DNA from: Crossaster papposus
Taxonomy: Eukaryota > Echinodermata > Asteroidea > Velatida > Solasteridae
Assembly: GCA_037893245.1 (NCBI GenBank)
Contig: JBAIAA010000893.1
Span: 186,001-250,000 of the forward strand
Reading direction: 5' to 3'
Length of the DNA stretch: 64,000 bases
Positions 63,750-64,000 of this stretch are shown one piece after another. The translations under genes and the position numbers were made by a program. The notes under the pieces were generated by a model, which did no database searches, was not told the DNA's origin, and saw only the letters and a program-made list of their open reading frames with translations. Each line of letters begins with the position of its first letter. The first letter of the stretch is position 1.

Positions 63750-64000
63750 TGGCGAAATCGGAACAAGATTCGTTGGAAAAATCTTGTTGTAGTTTATTTA
63801 TAGTTTGGTTATAGTTTAAAACTCAAGGATATAGTAAATGAATTACATAGTTGTTTTATGAATTTTGTACGCTCTATAACTTTATTACATTAGGCTTATT
63901 TTTAAAAGGAAAAAAATGGATTTGTTTGCGTCGAGTTGTCAGGTCGTGTGTGGTCGTCAAGGAAGCAAATTTGTCATTTTTGCAAATTCCAATGCAACAC
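63750..64000. other. Putative intron start of the right-hand gene
   Basis: No further exon is recognisable before the window ends. Confidence 0.35.

Noticed and set aside
1-64000. CRISPR arrays, bacterial operons, LTR elements or other virus-like elements
   Set aside because: Repeats here are tandem or inverted without regular unique spacers, genes are spliced, and I saw no paired long terminal repeats, gag/pol protease or integrase motifs, or capsid/envelope genes.

Overview
This is a metazoan nuclear genome window, most likely from an echinoderm and perhaps a sea star. It is AT-rich, has GT-AG introns, and is packed with miniature inverted-repeat elements (MITEs), tRNA-derived SINEs, poly(C) tracts and the self-complementary ACATGT/GTACAT simple repeats common in echinoderm DNA. 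No bacterial-style operon, CRISPR array or ribosome-binding site is present. I saw no LTR element, retrovirus-like element or Polinton.

Two protein-coding genes can be read exon by exon, both on the + strand. The first is a nuclear receptor of the NR1 type. Its firm coding exons lie at 36589-40141 and give a complete two-finger DNA-binding domain, a ligand-binding domain and a C-terminal AF-2 helix. A TATA-type promoter and a short ATG-bearing exon at about 26.7-26.9 kb match it in splice phase and may be its first exon, which would make intron 1 about 9.7 kb. The second, at 49367-59275, is a five-exon short-chain dehydrogenase/reductase that closely follows 17-beta-hydroxysteroid dehydrogenase type 2, with an extra C-terminal tail. 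A hormone-receptor-type gene therefore sits about 9 kb upstream of a steroid-dehydrogenase-type gene in the same orientation. A functional link is possible but not shown.

An intron-containing tRNA-Tyr(GUA) gene lies on the - strand at 63.2-63.3 kb. Just beyond it, ATGGCGGCG followed by GTAAGT looks like the first coding exon of a gene that leaves the window to the right.

The rest is repeats. Region 1-26.7 kb holds no gene I can support. It carries many copies of a ~380-bp MITE with AAGGTAGGATACACCATT ends, a ~250-bp MITE bounded by TTAACCAGTTCGCG, a TTAACCCTAAC-ended family with internal AATCCTGCAAAATCC repeats, a GCTAAGCACA family, SINEs and several fold-back elements. A 5'-truncated LINE of the CR1/L2 kind (31.3-33.2 kb) lies in the putative receptor intron 1. 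Introns of both genes also carry insertions. These include an element in dehydrogenase intron 3 holding six TGACGTCA octamers and a 851-bp element in intron 4 with clear target-site duplications.
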